NCBI GenBank assembly: GCA_028673005.1
Contig: CM054113.1
Coordinates: 35,840,117 to 35,904,116 of the forward strand
DNA from: Tanypteryx hageni
Lineage: Eukaryota > Arthropoda > Insecta > Odonata > Petaluridae
Direction of reading: 5' to 3'
Length of the DNA stretch: 64,000 bases
Position 1 is the stretch's first letter; every line of letters begins with the position of its first letter. The position numbers were made by a program, and so were the translations under genes. The notes under the pieces are model-generated. The model ran no database searches. It was not told the DNA's origin and saw nothing but the letters and a program-made list of their open reading frames with translations. Below are positions 37,812 through 48,119 of this stretch, one piece after another.

Positions 37812-38370
37812 AGGGTGGCCAATAAGTCTTTATACAGTACTAGTAAATCTGCTTCTATCGAATTGGGGATTGCACGTATATCACAACAAAATATCCTAAA
37901 AACTCAAGATGAAGTCCTACATACCTCGTCTGATCCATAAACTCATTGAAGATGATCTTCATATTCGTTTAGAATTTAGTGAAGTTTTAATGGACCAGTA
38001 CCGTGCTACTCAAACGATACTTGATCACATCGTATTGTCTGTTGAAGTTCAATTCAATATGTCAGGTCATTTGAAAAGACATAATTGTACCTAATGGAGT
38101 GATTCAAATCCACAAATAACGGGCAAATGGATTAGTCGTCGTGGAGCAATTAATTGGCCTACACGTTCTACAGACAACACCAATGGATTTTTGTGTGTGA
38201 GGAATTATCAAAGATTCGGTTTTTGCAAGAAAACTAAGAAATCATGACTGTTTGAAAGACTACATTTTTGCCGTACTCGCTGAACTTATGCAAACAAGGA
38301 TTTATACGCTAAAATTTGTCCAAGTGTTTTAACACGATGCATCGCGATGTCTGGAATGTGTCGATGTAAA
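37812..38370 (+). pseudogene. Mariner/IS630-like transposase remnant
   Basis: The frame from 37909 reads MKSYIPRLIHKLIEDD, LEFSEVLMDQY, VEVQFNMSGHLKRHNC and, after a stop, WSDSNPQITGKW. It then reads ISRRGAINWPTRSTD and PMDFCV-GIIKDSVFARK. This order (SDEaxF-SG-xNRHNCxYWS, later RG-I-WPxRSPDLTPMDFFLWG) is that of insect mariner-like/IS630 transposases. The middle of the catalytic core, including the second Asp block, is deleted, and several stops are present. A possible terminal sequence (gggtggccaataagtc) lies at 37814, but no partner was found downstream. Confidence 0.75.
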
Positions 38371-38495
38371 TGGATCTTAATTTGAATGTAGAAGATAGGT
38401 TTTGGGCTTCCTTTACAGAAAATGACAAGACGAAAAAGTATACTTCATAAATGGAATGCACAGAGATTTCACAAGCGTTCAAAAAATTAGTTTAT

Positions 38496-39060
38496 TCTCG
38501 AATTTTAATCTCCGAAACTATACTCTCGGAGACTATCTTGTAGTGAATGTTGCTCTCTATTCAAATAAAATTTTTAATCTATGCATAAATTGGTTTTTAG
38601 TTGTTGTTTGCTGAGAGAACCGTCTTCGCAATCGATGTAAACAAAATATGCGATGTTTTGCTCGGGATTTTCTCGAATTTTTATCTCCAAAAGTATAAGT
38701 TGTAATTAATTATGTGGTCTCTAAACCATCTTGTAGTAAATGTTTCTCTCTATCCGAATAAATTTTTTAATCTATACCTCGCAGATCATATATGAGAATG
38801 GGAGAGAAATATATGGATTTTTAATTGTTGTTTGCTGAGAGAACCGTCTTAGCGATCGATGTAAACAAAACATCTGATGTTTTGCCATGAATTTTCTCGA
38901 ATTTTTATCTCCGAATCTAAACTCGCAATTACGTGGCCTCGCGGACTTTCTTGTAATAAATGTTGTTCTCTATCCGAATAATTTTTTTAATCTATACCTT
39001 ACAAATCATACAAAAGTTAGGGAGATAAAAGTTTGATATTTCATAGGTTGCTTGACGGAT
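38496..39060 (+). repeat. Tandem repeat, three units of ~175-225 bp
   Basis: Units start with TCTCGAATTTTTATCTCC at about 38496, 38671 and 38895. They share ATCTTGTAGTAAATGTT, CTCTATCCGAATAA, TTTAATCTATACC and, for units 1 and 2, GTTGTTTGCTGAGAGAACCG and TCGATGTAAACAAAA. Copy 1 is shorter because it lacks the block after TTTAATCTAT. It is non-coding. Confidence 0.8.
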
Positions 39061-39410
39061 ACCATTTAACAAAATACGAGTATAAGTTTATTCAAATAAT
39101 TATGTAAAGTGGAAGTTCTAATTCACGGATTCAGTTAAAAATCACAATTTGGAGATAAATTTTAATAAAGATCATTGATGCCTAATTAAATTAAAATCTA
39201 TCAAGCGATTTAGGGGATGAAAGTTACGACGGACGGACAGACGGACCAAACGTACCCATAAGGCGTTCCGCTATTACCGCTTCGCTGGTAAAGAAAGAAT
39301 TAAGGTCCTGTTCATCCGTCAGTCTGTCCGCATGTTTCATCTCAGAAACGACTGGGTGGATGTTAATGAAATTTGGTATTTAGAACATAGGGGCTACGAA
39401 ACTAAGACAA
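39061..39410. repeat. Short dispersed repeat with GGACGGACAGACGG
   Basis: A run acggacggacagacggacc at about 39230 and an inverted counterpart cgtcagtctgtccg at about 39318 flank an 80-bp stretch. The text after the second run (tttcatctcagaaacgac, then aatgaaatttggta) is a degenerate relative of the 150-bp tandem unit at 21785-22240. Confidence 0.5.
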
Positions 39411-39596
39411 TTATATATATATATATAACAGCTTACGGAAAAGGAAAGGTAAAATGGATATATGGATGTCAACAAGGTGTTGGGATGAGGAAACCCCGTG
39501 AACACTCACCAATCAGACGACTTCAGGTTGGCGAGGCTCCGGGGATGTCGAAGCGACACACGTAAGAGAACACTAAAACACAGAAACATCACAAAC

Positions 39597-39631
39597 GTAG
39601 AAGCTTTCGGAACTACTCCTTCATCAGCTAC
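39597..39631 (-). ncRNA. Hammerhead-ribozyme-like motif in PLE terminal repeat
   Basis: Minus-strand order: GTAG (stem I), CTGATGA core box, stem II AGGAGTAGTTCC (weaker pairing here, GGA/TCC), GAAA core box, palindrome AGCT sharing the last A of GAAA (stem III), T (cleavage position), then CTAC pairing with GTAG. It is the same motif as at 48161-48195, with three changes in the stem II loop. A minimal palindromic stem III is the reported form for PLE hammerheads, which work best as dimers. Confidence 0.8.
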
Positions 39632-39769
39632 AGAGAGAGAACTGTTGGCGGTGACACTGAGTGGAGGCATGGGGGTGGAAGGGTAGTGCGGAAAGGACGA
39701 GGATTGGAGGATACGGAGGGGGTTGGGGATTGGTAGGGTGTTGGGAGAAGACAGAAAGGGTGTGAAAAG

Positions 39770-40931
39770 CTATCGAAGGTTGAGGCCAGGGGGAGTGAAG
39801 GAGTTTAGGAGATGGATATGCGAAAGCTCCCACTGACGGAGTTGGGGAGCCGAAGCATTGTCGGGGAGAGCGCGAATGACTCTCACGGTGAAGCAGTTGA
39901 TAAACTTTAAATTATGTTTGTTCGCATGAACGGCCACCGGCAGCGGTCGTTTGAGAATGACGCTGTTGCGGTGGCCGTTAATGCGGATGTTGAGGGGATT
40001 GCTGGTGAGGCCAACATAAAAGGCGGGACATTGGGTGCATCTCAGGAGGTAAATGATATTGCGGGTGGTGCAGTTGGTGGTGGAAGTTATAGGGTAGGTG
40101 ATGTTGGTTGTGGGACTGGAGAAGGAGTTGCAAGGGGGGGGGGTTTATTGGGCATGTCAGACATCGGGGTCTACCGCAGGGGTAAGATCCGGCAGGGTGT
40201 AAAGGCGTGGGTGCTGGGGGTTCATTCTTCCATAGAATATTTGCCAGATTAGGGGGACGGCGGAAGGAGAGCATCGGTTGTCTGGGAAATGGAATCTGGT
40301 GAGGGGAGGATGAGAGGATAAGGTGGGCGTCTTTCAGGATGCTTTTCAGAATGTCGTGGATGCCGGGGAAATACAGGGTGGTTAGGGTGAGTTGGAGGGT
40401 GGAATCGGTGGTTGTGTGGGTTTTGGGGTGGGAGTTAGGGGTGGCGGGTGCGACTGCCCGCCGGATTTGGTCTCGGATCAGATCCGGCGGGTATCCGCGC
40501 TGTAAGAAGGCATGTTTGAGGGTGGAGCAGTATTTGGACAGGGAATCTCTGTCCGAGCATATTCTCCGCCCTCGTCGGGCTAAAGCGTGGGGAATAGAGG
40601 TTTTGGTGTGGAGGGGATCGCAGCTGTCGAACTGGAGATATTGAAGGCGGTTGGAAGGCTTGAGGTGCACGCTGGTGTGGATTTTGTTTTCCCGGATGGA
40701 GAGATCGACATCCAGGAAGGTGATGTTGGAGGCAGAGAAGTGGTGGGTGAAGGAAAGCGTGGAGTGGGATGAGAGGCGTTGTAAAAAGGATTGTAGGGAG
40801 TCGGGTCCGAAAGTAGTTCCGAAAGCTTCTACGTTTGTGATGTTTCTGTGTTTTAGTGTTCTTTTACGTGTGCCGCTTCGACATCCCCGGGGCATCGCCA
40901 ACCTGAAGTCGTCTGATTGGTGAGTGTTCAC
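39770..40931 (-). pseudogene. PLE reverse-transcriptase end plus GIY-YIG endonuclease, frameshifted
   Basis: After text from the terminal repeat, the frame enters the RT thumb region (SASNITFLDVDLSIRENKIH, HLKPSNRLQYLQFDS). A basic linker follows, then FRRPPNLANILWK, GSYPCGRPRCLTCP. At a run of ten G (40134-40143) the frame slips by one base. In the next frame it continues IIYLLRCTQCPAFYVGLTS, NIRINGHRNS, ANKHNLKFINCF, APQLRQWELSHI and stops at 39770. These are GIY-YIG strands, the catalytic Arg, and the conserved WE near the end. The polymerase palm with YxDD is absent. The slip in a homopolymer may be a real mutation or a read error. Confidence 0.85.
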
Positions 40932-40963
40932 TGGGTTTCCTCATCCCAACACCTTGTTGACAT

Positions 40964-41003
<40 letters not shown>

Positions 41004-41006
<3 letters not shown>

Positions 41007-41153
41007 CTTAAGGAAAAGAAAATGTAGTGATGAGAGTGGCAACAAGTTGGCAGGCTGCTGGGGGCGTCGAAGAGACACGTAAAACACACGAACACAAAAA
41101 GACACGCAAGCTTATCGGGCCTATGCCCTTCTTCAGCGAAAGAATAACGTAAA

Positions 41154-41157
<4 letters not shown>
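41004..41157 (-). mobile_element. Solo PLE terminal repeat between two (TA)n tracts
   Basis: A 154-bp segment (ttaacttaaggaaaag to gaaagaataacgtaaagtg) lies between (TA)n runs at 40968-41003 and 41158-41199. It shares layout with the PLE end at 39.4 kb and a close sequence match with 48660-48797 (GGCAGGCTGCTGGGGGCGTC, GACACGTAAAACACAC). It represents a second PLE subfamily present here only as a terminal repeat. Confidence 0.7.
41105..41140 (-). ncRNA. Degenerate hammerhead-like motif
   Basis: On the minus strand CTGAAGA (a valid CTGANGA box) is followed by a hairpin GGGC-ATA-GGCCC-like stem II, then GATAAGCTT instead of GAAAGCTT. Stem I does not pair as it stands. It looks like a decayed version of the hammerheads at 39597 and 48161. 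Confidence 0.45.
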
Positions 41158-41199
<42 letters not shown>

Positions 41200-41200
<1 letters not shown>

Positions 41201-43827
41201 CGTAGCTTAATCGGGAGGGCCACTTTAATGGTGACAAAAAATGAAATTTACTTTATATCTCGTAAAACATCACTTATAACAAAAAAGTCTTCGTACAATA
41301 TTGTAGAATAAGTCAACGAGCATATATTTTTTTAGTATATTTTTATCGAAGGAGCAGCCGATTTCAAGAAAATCGAATAAGAAAGTCGTATTTTACTTGG
41401 AACAAAAATTTTCCCAGGTTTTAATTGTCATCGATAACAATCTTCGTGGCAACTGAAATAAATATCTGCTGTGAATACTTAATTAAGTTTAATTTTCTTT
41501 CGAGCACACAACATTTAGTAAATGAAGGGAAATTAATTATCTACGACGAAGAAATGAACGTAAATACCTGTCTATTTTCTTTACGTATACACAGCGTTTG
41601 TAAGTGAAAATAAATGTGTAATTTTCGACGAATGAATGAACGTAAACATTAAGTTTATATTACAACTATTCGAGTGAGGTATGTTTTAAATAATTGTTGA
41701 TTGTATTATTAATTACAACCGAGTAGGAAATAAATCAGTGAATCAAAAATTCGATATTTCCTTGGCATCATTAATGGCATATTATTTTTCAGTTCTTAGA
41801 CATTATATTAAGCCATTAATATTTATCTCATTTGACATGATAACATGAATCGTAAAGAACGCCTCTCCTTTGCATGTATGCACGAATGATCCGTGCATCT
41901 TTCCTCTCATATTATATTGTTTATTTATGTTCATGTATTGCTTAATTATCATATTAAATAAGAACAATATCACCGCCATTCGCTATTTATTGTTATTTTG
42001 TCTGTAAATAAAATACTTGTGACTTATTGGATATCCTGAATGTTTCTTGATATCTTCAGCACCCACAGAAAAGTCATTTTCTTTAAAAATAAATAAACTC
42101 TGCTTGAAAAACTAAAGCGCAGTCCAGAAAATACGTTTCCAAGTCGGCATAGGACGATTTTAGACCACCACGATCGGTAATTTACGAAAAATATATGACA
42201 AGGTGTTTATAGATTTTTAACAAACTTATTAATAACGATTATTGCGTGAAAAAATACATAATGTTTTACTCTGAAGAAGGCTGTTTTCCGAGTTGATTTT
42301 GCATTTTCTACCACACACAGGTAAAGGACGGATCGCCAACACAAAATAGAGGTGTATAGGAAATTATCAATTAACTTAAATATTCGTAAATTATTTTCTT
42401 TAAAATCTTCATTTCCATAATTATGTCTCCCTGTGCGTTTTATAATTTGCAGGGAAACACATTCTCAATTGTGGTCACTTACGATGTTTCGAATTTTTGT
42501 GGCAGAATTATTATTCACCATCGTATTCTCCTCTATTACACTTCTCTCTACGTTGTAAATCTTGCCACTTATTTCCTCTTCTGCTCTCATTATTCATTCT
42601 TTTTTCCTCTGTTTTTCTTCTATCTCTCTTCCTTTCTAACTCCGACTAAAACCCCATCCGTCGTCCTTCTTCATCCACTCCCCCGATCGTATCTTATTTT
42701 GCCCCAGATTCGTATTCCTTCCACCTCTCCCCTAACTTCTCTGAATCTCTCCACCAAATAATGCATTAGTATTCACCTCCCTTTCCCTCTCCCTGCCCTC
42801 TTATAACCCCGTGACCTCCATCTCGCTCCCACTCCCCTCGCTGTTCTCCATCCATCCTAACGTGCATCCCTCTTACTCCTCTCCCTCCCTCTCTCTTTCT
42901 CCCCCTCCCATTCCCACCAAGTTTTCCATTGTTACGTTACATTTCTGTCCGCGTTCGGGCAGATCGTAGGCTCAGCCGCGCTCGTTCCAACCAGCTTAAT
43001 GCGCCTGAGTTACCGGGGCGTGCGCGCGTGCATGCTCCGACAAATGGGCGCTCACTTTAGCGGAGATAAAACCGACAGAGAGAGAGAAACCGAAAATGAA
43101 GGAGAATTTTCGTAAATTGGAGAGAGAATTTTCTATCCGGAGAAAGAGAGATTTCATCCATTTGACACTATGGCGTGAATAGAAGAAAAACTTCAAGTAA
43201 AACTTTTCGCATGATTTTCAAGGACTGATGTAATCAAAAGATAAGAAAGAAAGAGGAAAGTCTCTAAGAAATTTCCGCGAAGAATCGTCCATCGAGTTGA
43301 AACCATTTAGAGCTTAACTCTTTAACAAAAGACACGATCCTTTGTTACATTTTTCAGTGTACGCTTTGCAGAAATTTTACAGATGGAACTCTTATCCTCA
43401 TCTAGAGGGACTTTTAATTTCCTTTTAAGTAAGGATTTCGATTCATCAACGCAGAAAAAAATGTTAAATTTTTATAAATAGACGAATCTATTGTTTTAAG
43501 TAAATGAAGAAACTGACACAGTTTATGTTTTTGGTAGCGATATTGGTGCAATTAAACGTATAGGTAGGTTATCGATCCTCAAAACTGTAAAGGGATAGGA
43601 AATTATTAAGACTCGTGTGACGATTACTTCTCTTCGTTCTTTCCAATCCAATTCTCATTTGTTTTAATTCGATAGGGTCTTTATCTTTATTTATCATTGA
43701 CATTAATAGCGCTGAGTAATTTCTTTAATTGAGTGTTTAGTGTTTTCGTTTAATTATTATTCTGTGCCCAGCTCATTCGCCTCTCTTACGCACAAATGGG
43801 TATCTCAGAGGTAGTGTAATGAATAAT
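41200..43827. other. AT-rich DNA with a dispersed repeat and a pyrimidine-rich island
   Basis: 41440-41660 is copy 2 of the dispersed repeat also at 1745-1915. 42555-42930 is pyrimidine-rich on the plus strand, with a 112-codon compositional frame (42423-42761) that is not a credible gene. 42930-43060 is GC-richer but unrecognised. The rest is AT-rich. Confidence 0.5.
41440..41660 (+). repeat. Dispersed repeat, copy 2
   Basis: It corresponds to 1745-1915. Shared blocks are GTTTAATTTTCTTT, CTACGACGAAGAAATGAACG, TAAATAC, ATTTTCTTTACGTA-ACACA and TTTGTAAGTGAAAA. A second GACGAATGAATGAACGTAAA block just downstream suggests an internal duplication. Confidence 0.55.
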
Positions 43828-44062
43828 CGGGGAGGGAGGAGGGAAACCCGGTGCCGGCATTTGCCTGCTCTTACGAAGAACACCAGGGGGGCCAACGGCT
43901 TAACGTCCCTTCCGAAGGATGGAACAGCTGAATTTGCGCGGTCTCCTCAAACCACACCTTGACCTTGACCTTGAAAAAATCCTACTTGCGCAGGATTTGT
44001 ACCGCTACCTTTTCAAGCAGCAGGCGAGTAGCAGCCAGCTACCTAACCACTACACCACCGGC
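43828..44062 (-). mobile_element. tRNA-derived SINE (body S1) with a different head, copy 3
   Basis: The body is that of the S1 family (GAGGAGACCGCGCAAATTC, CCATCCTTCGGAAGGGACG, TTCGTAAGAGCAGGCAAATG, GGGTTTCCCTCC). The head is different: on the minus strand it starts GGTGGTGTAGTGGTTAGGTA (A-box) and has a B-box-like GCGGTACAAATCC, with a short CAAGGT repeat between head and body. The A-box matches that of the tRNA-like promoter at 45316. The body is therefore shared between SINEs with different tRNA heads. The (AAC)n end seen in copy 1 is absent. Confidence 0.75.
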
Positions 44063-45315
44063 ATTGTTATTATACTTTCAATGAACATGTTATATACACT
44101 ATATAACAATATATACATTTATTTTTAATTTATATCTATGTTTTCTGCAAAATGGTGTATTCCAGAGCATTAGTAAACAAATCTCGCTATCAGTCTCTTC
44201 TAAAGAAAGGAAAACAAACACTTTTTATATTAAAGTTATGGGAAAAAATTCTAGGTTAATTTTACATTCAGAAATATATGCATGTCATAATACAAAACGG
44301 ATAAAAAATATTTCCTTTCCATTATAAGTATGAAATCATGAAATGAGTGCTGTATAAATCATATCGGATAAATGCGTACCGATACACTCATATCTGGTTT
44401 TGAAAAACCTAAACAAGTATTTTGAGGATAAAAAACTAGGTAAAAATAATTTCCAAGTTCATTCTAATTGTTATAAAATTTATAAAAATCCTGAAATCCA
44501 ATGAGTATAAATATAAACCTTTAGGCCTAACATATGGGTCAATTAAAATATATAATATTCTACATTATTTTAGATCTTATCTTTAAAGAAATTCATTTTA
44601 CATGACATTCTTCATTTTTCCACGACAGAAAGTTTCACTTATTTCAAAGCCTTCCTAATTCTCGATTGAGTATAATCTATGGATCATCAGGCATTTCATC
44701 TGGAAATGTGGCAAATTGTTATCAGAAAAAGTTAGGTTGTAGCTTTTAATTGTTACTTAGCTGTAAATAGCCTTCGAAGAATATAATATAACACCTTAAT
44801 GTCGAGAGATCCTGTACCATCTAAATACATTTGCAGAAAAATTCATTAAAATACAAAAGAAGTCAAATTAGCTCATAAATTTCTAATAGTCCTTAGCTAT
44901 GATGTGAAGAATCATTCAGGCTCAAAGGAAATATTGAAGAATGTTTATAAATTTAGTAGTTTCATTTTTTCGCATAAGTATCGCTTCATGCCTATTTCAA
45001 AAGTTCTGCTAGGTCCTTTGATTCATTTGAGGCGACGCCGATTAAGACATTTTCAAGAAAATTTATAATCTTCTTGAATCAGGCATTTTATGGACCAATT
45101 TAACAGCTATACATCATCTCAAGGTATTCCAATAGAAACAGAATATTAATTTTACTATGTAAAATATGTGGAGTGCCATGGCAATCAAACTAATAAAAGC
45201 GTTGTTACGTACAACTGCAAGGAGGAAATTATGTACATACACAGGGTTGAACATGCGCCCGTGTGCCCTTGGTGATTAACAATTGCATAGTAGTAAATAT
45301 ATATTTTTATGCACT
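44063..45315. other. AT-rich DNA, no recognisable gene
   Basis: Nothing recognised. Confidence 0.5.
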
Positions 45316-45378
45316 GATGGTGTAGTGGTTAGCGTGTCGACTTTCTATTACAATGTTCGGGGGTTCAAAACCCCCGAA
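45316..45378 (+). promoter_or_regulatory. tRNA-like Pol III promoter (A and B boxes)
   Basis: A perfect A-box TGGTGTAGTGG (45318-45328) and a perfect B-box GGTTCAAAACC (45362-45372) lie 33 bp apart, with TTATAAAAAAA downstream. The sequence does not fold into a full tRNA with paired acceptor arm as far as I can see. It is either the head of a SINE truncated by, or inserted next to, the RTE-like LINE leader that follows, or part of that leader. Confidence 0.55.
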
Positions 45379-45389
45379 TGGAGGTTTTA

Positions 45390-47655
45390 TAAAAAAATCA
45401 GTGCCTGGCAGTAGGCAGCAATACTCTCAGTACTGTATAGAGCCGAAAACAAATGATGTTGGTTGGGTCTATATCCAATACAGCTGTAGGCCTGATCAGG
45501 ACGATTTGAACGGCTACAGTACTGCGATGTGGAAAGCAAGAGGGAAACTACAACATTACAATCCCTAGTAATGGACAATATGAGTTCTCTCGAGGTAAAA
45601 CAATCCGGAGGAAAAATAGTCCCCCAATCAGATCTCCGGGCGGGGACTGCCTTGAGGAAAACCTTTGTCTAAAGTAATTTATGAATAGGCAGTTGGAACG
45701 TAAGAACTATGAGAAAAGCAGGAAAGTTAGAGAACTTGAAAGAAGAAATAGAGTTGACATTATAGGACTACGCGAAACTAGATGGGAGGGAGAAGGACAG
45801 TTCGACTCGGAAGAATTCACGGTAGTTTATTCTGGAGGAAATAGTGGGGAAAGGGGAGTAGCTCTGGTACTGAGGAAAGATATGATGAAAAGCGTGACAA
45901 AGATAATAGCAACGAACGATAGACTGATTGCAATTAAGCTTAAAGCAGTCCCAGTGAACATGCTAATAATCCAGGTATATATGCTAACATCAGCTCATGA
46001 AGATGAAGAAATAGGCGAGATTTATGAGCAAATTAATGAAATTTACGAAGAAGACGGAAGAGGAAATGTTAAACTGCATAATAATGGGAGATTGGAACAG
46101 AATAGTTGGAGAAGGACAGGAAGAAAATGTTGTCGGGCAATACGGACTTGGGAAGAGAAATCGAGGAGGGGAGAAACTCGTAGAATTCTGCATCAATAAT
46201 GACCTTGTAGTGAATAATACATGGCTCAAATACCATAAACGAAGGTTATACGCATGGAAAAGCCCAGGAGATAGAATGAGATGCAAAATAGACTACATCC
46301 TTGTAAAACAAAGATTCAGGAACAGCATAAAGAACGCCAAGGCATTTCAAGGAGCGGACATTGATTCAGATCACAGCCTTCTAATACTTAACGTGAGTAC
46401 AAACCTCAAACAAATAAGAAAAACGAGAAGAGAAAGACAGATCTGGGACCTAGAAAAATTGAAAGAAAGGCAGGATGTAGTCAGCATGAAGTTGTAAATT
46501 AACCTAAGAAAGTTGGAAAACAAACTGAAGAGCGTTGATATAGAATGTGATGAAATCAAAACCAGTATCAAGGATACATTGGATAAAGAGATTGGAATAC
46601 AAGAGAAGAAAATCAGAAAACCATGGATCACGAAGGAAATGCTGGAGAAAATGAATGAGAGACGAAAATGGAAAAACGTTAACAGTGAAAAAGGTAGAGC
46701 CAACTATAGGCGTATAAACAATGAGTTGAGAAGGGTAACAGATAAAGCTAGAGAAAATTGGATAAAAGGAAAATGTGATGAAATAGAACAAATGGAGAAG
46801 TTAGGACGGTACGATATGATGTACGCTAGGGCACTGGAATTAGAAGATAAGAAGTCTAATGGAATTTGTTGTAAAGGAATTATGAAAACGGATGGGAAGA
46901 TAGTCTCAGAAACAAAGGATGTAGCACAGGTATGGGAAAAATACATTAAGGAACTATACAGCAAGCAGGCAGGATTGACAAAAATAGAACTGGAAGATGA
47001 GGAAAACATTGAAGAAGACAACTTAGGACCAAGTATTATGGAGAGTGAAGTAGAAAAAGCGATAGTGGAACTAATGAAAGGGAATGCCACAGGCAGCGAT
47101 GGAATACCGGCTGAAGTACTTAAAGTCATGGGATCAGAAGGACTAAAAGCGATCACGAAATTAATTAATAAGATTTAAGACACGGGAGAGTGGCCTCGGG
47201 ATTTCCTAGAAGTATCAATGATCCCTCTAAAGAAGAAGCCAAATGCAATGCACTGTAAAAATTACAGAACGATAAGCCTTCTTTCACACACATCGATGAT
47301 CACGAGGATTCTTAATAAAAGGCTGGAGAAACAGGCAGAAGAAATACTAGGGGAAGATCAATTCGATTTCAGAAAAGGACGAGGAACTAGAGATGCTATA
47401 GGAGTAGTTAGAATCATATCAGAAAGTGCAATAGAGTACAGATATCTGCGAATGTTTCGCAGACTGGCAGAAGGCCTTTGATAGAGTAAATTGGGTAAAG
47501 TTGATGAAGATATTAAAGGATATAGGTGTAGACTGGAAATATAGGAGACTGATTAGGAATCTATATGTGAATCAAGTTGTAAAGGTCAGGTTTGAGAATG
47601 TGGACACCTGCGTAATAAATATCGGTAAAGGAGTAAGACAAGGCTGCTGCCTATC
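45390..47655 (+). pseudogene. RTE-like LINE copy 2, 5' part (leader, endonuclease, first half of RT)
   Basis: The leader shares TCCGGAGG and AATCAGATCTCCGGGCGGGG with copy 1. The endonuclease begins near 45690 and shows VDIIGLRETRWEGEG, VVYSGG, MGDWNRIVGEG and DSDHSLL, split over two frames by a shift near 46075. A stop at 46497 precedes the RT (GNATGSDGIPAEVLKVMGSE, then a stop at 47176, GEWPRDFLEVSMIPLKK, YRTISLLSHTSMITRI, GEDQFDFRKGRGTRDA). After a shift near 47440 it reads ECFADWQKAFDRVNW (palm Asp) and KGVRQGCCLS. It is cut at 47655 within the RT and resumes at 60408 without loss of frame. Confidence 0.9.
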
Positions 47656-48043
47656 CCTCTCTTCTCTCTTCGTTGGCTTGGTAAGTAGTTTTACCACAAA
47701 TATAGGCCGTCCCTCGTGATAGCACCCACGTTCCCGGCCGGTCAGAAAGTGCTCAATTACAATGGGGGTTGTTAATTATATTTACATCATTTTAATACCT
47801 TGCGGTTTTTGTGATTTGCTTATAAGTTTAAAATTACTATAACTACTAATTAATATATATACAATACAATAAACATGAAAAATAGGAAATATGTACATTG
47901 GTAAGGTAGTTAAGTCAAAAAGATACCATCTAGCTATTGTTATTTTTAATTTTTATTTTTGGTATATATTAATATATATTTTTTATTTTGTATTTTTATT
48001 TTGCATTTTTCCTTTTATTACCTCATTTTTATTATTTATTTTT

Positions 48044-48046
<3 letters not shown>
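47656..48046 (-). other. Probable distal 3' region of the Jockey-type LINE
   Basis: Non-coding. It begins at the duplication boundary (47656) and becomes T-rich on the plus strand. A related T-rich stretch with (TTA)n lies at 48405-48642. The assignment is by position inside the duplication boundaries. Confidence 0.55.

Positions 48047-48119
<73 letters not shown>

Larger units (their letters stand above)
39411..41003 (-). mobile_element. Penelope-like element with inverted terminal repeats and (TA)n flanks
   Basis: The central body is read on the minus strand. The same terminal sequence flanks it in opposite orientations: 39439-39615 on the left, and 40812-40968 inverted on the right (shared blocks GGATGTCAACAAGGTG, CACCAATCAGACGACTTCAG, AACATCACAAACGTAGAAGC). 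(TA)n runs lie outside both (39411-39427 and 40968-41003). PLEs are known for terminal repeats in direct or inverted orientation. The body holds only the end of the RT and the GIY-YIG domain, so it is 5'-truncated. A hammerhead motif sits in the downstream terminal repeat in sense orientation. Confidence 0.85.

Noticed and set aside
40339..40923. Plus-strand frames of 60-101 codons over the PLE
   Set aside because: They are antisense shadows of the minus-strand PLE reading.
42423..42761. 112-codon plus-strand frame
   Set aside because: Again in a pyrimidine-rich island and without any recognisable domain.
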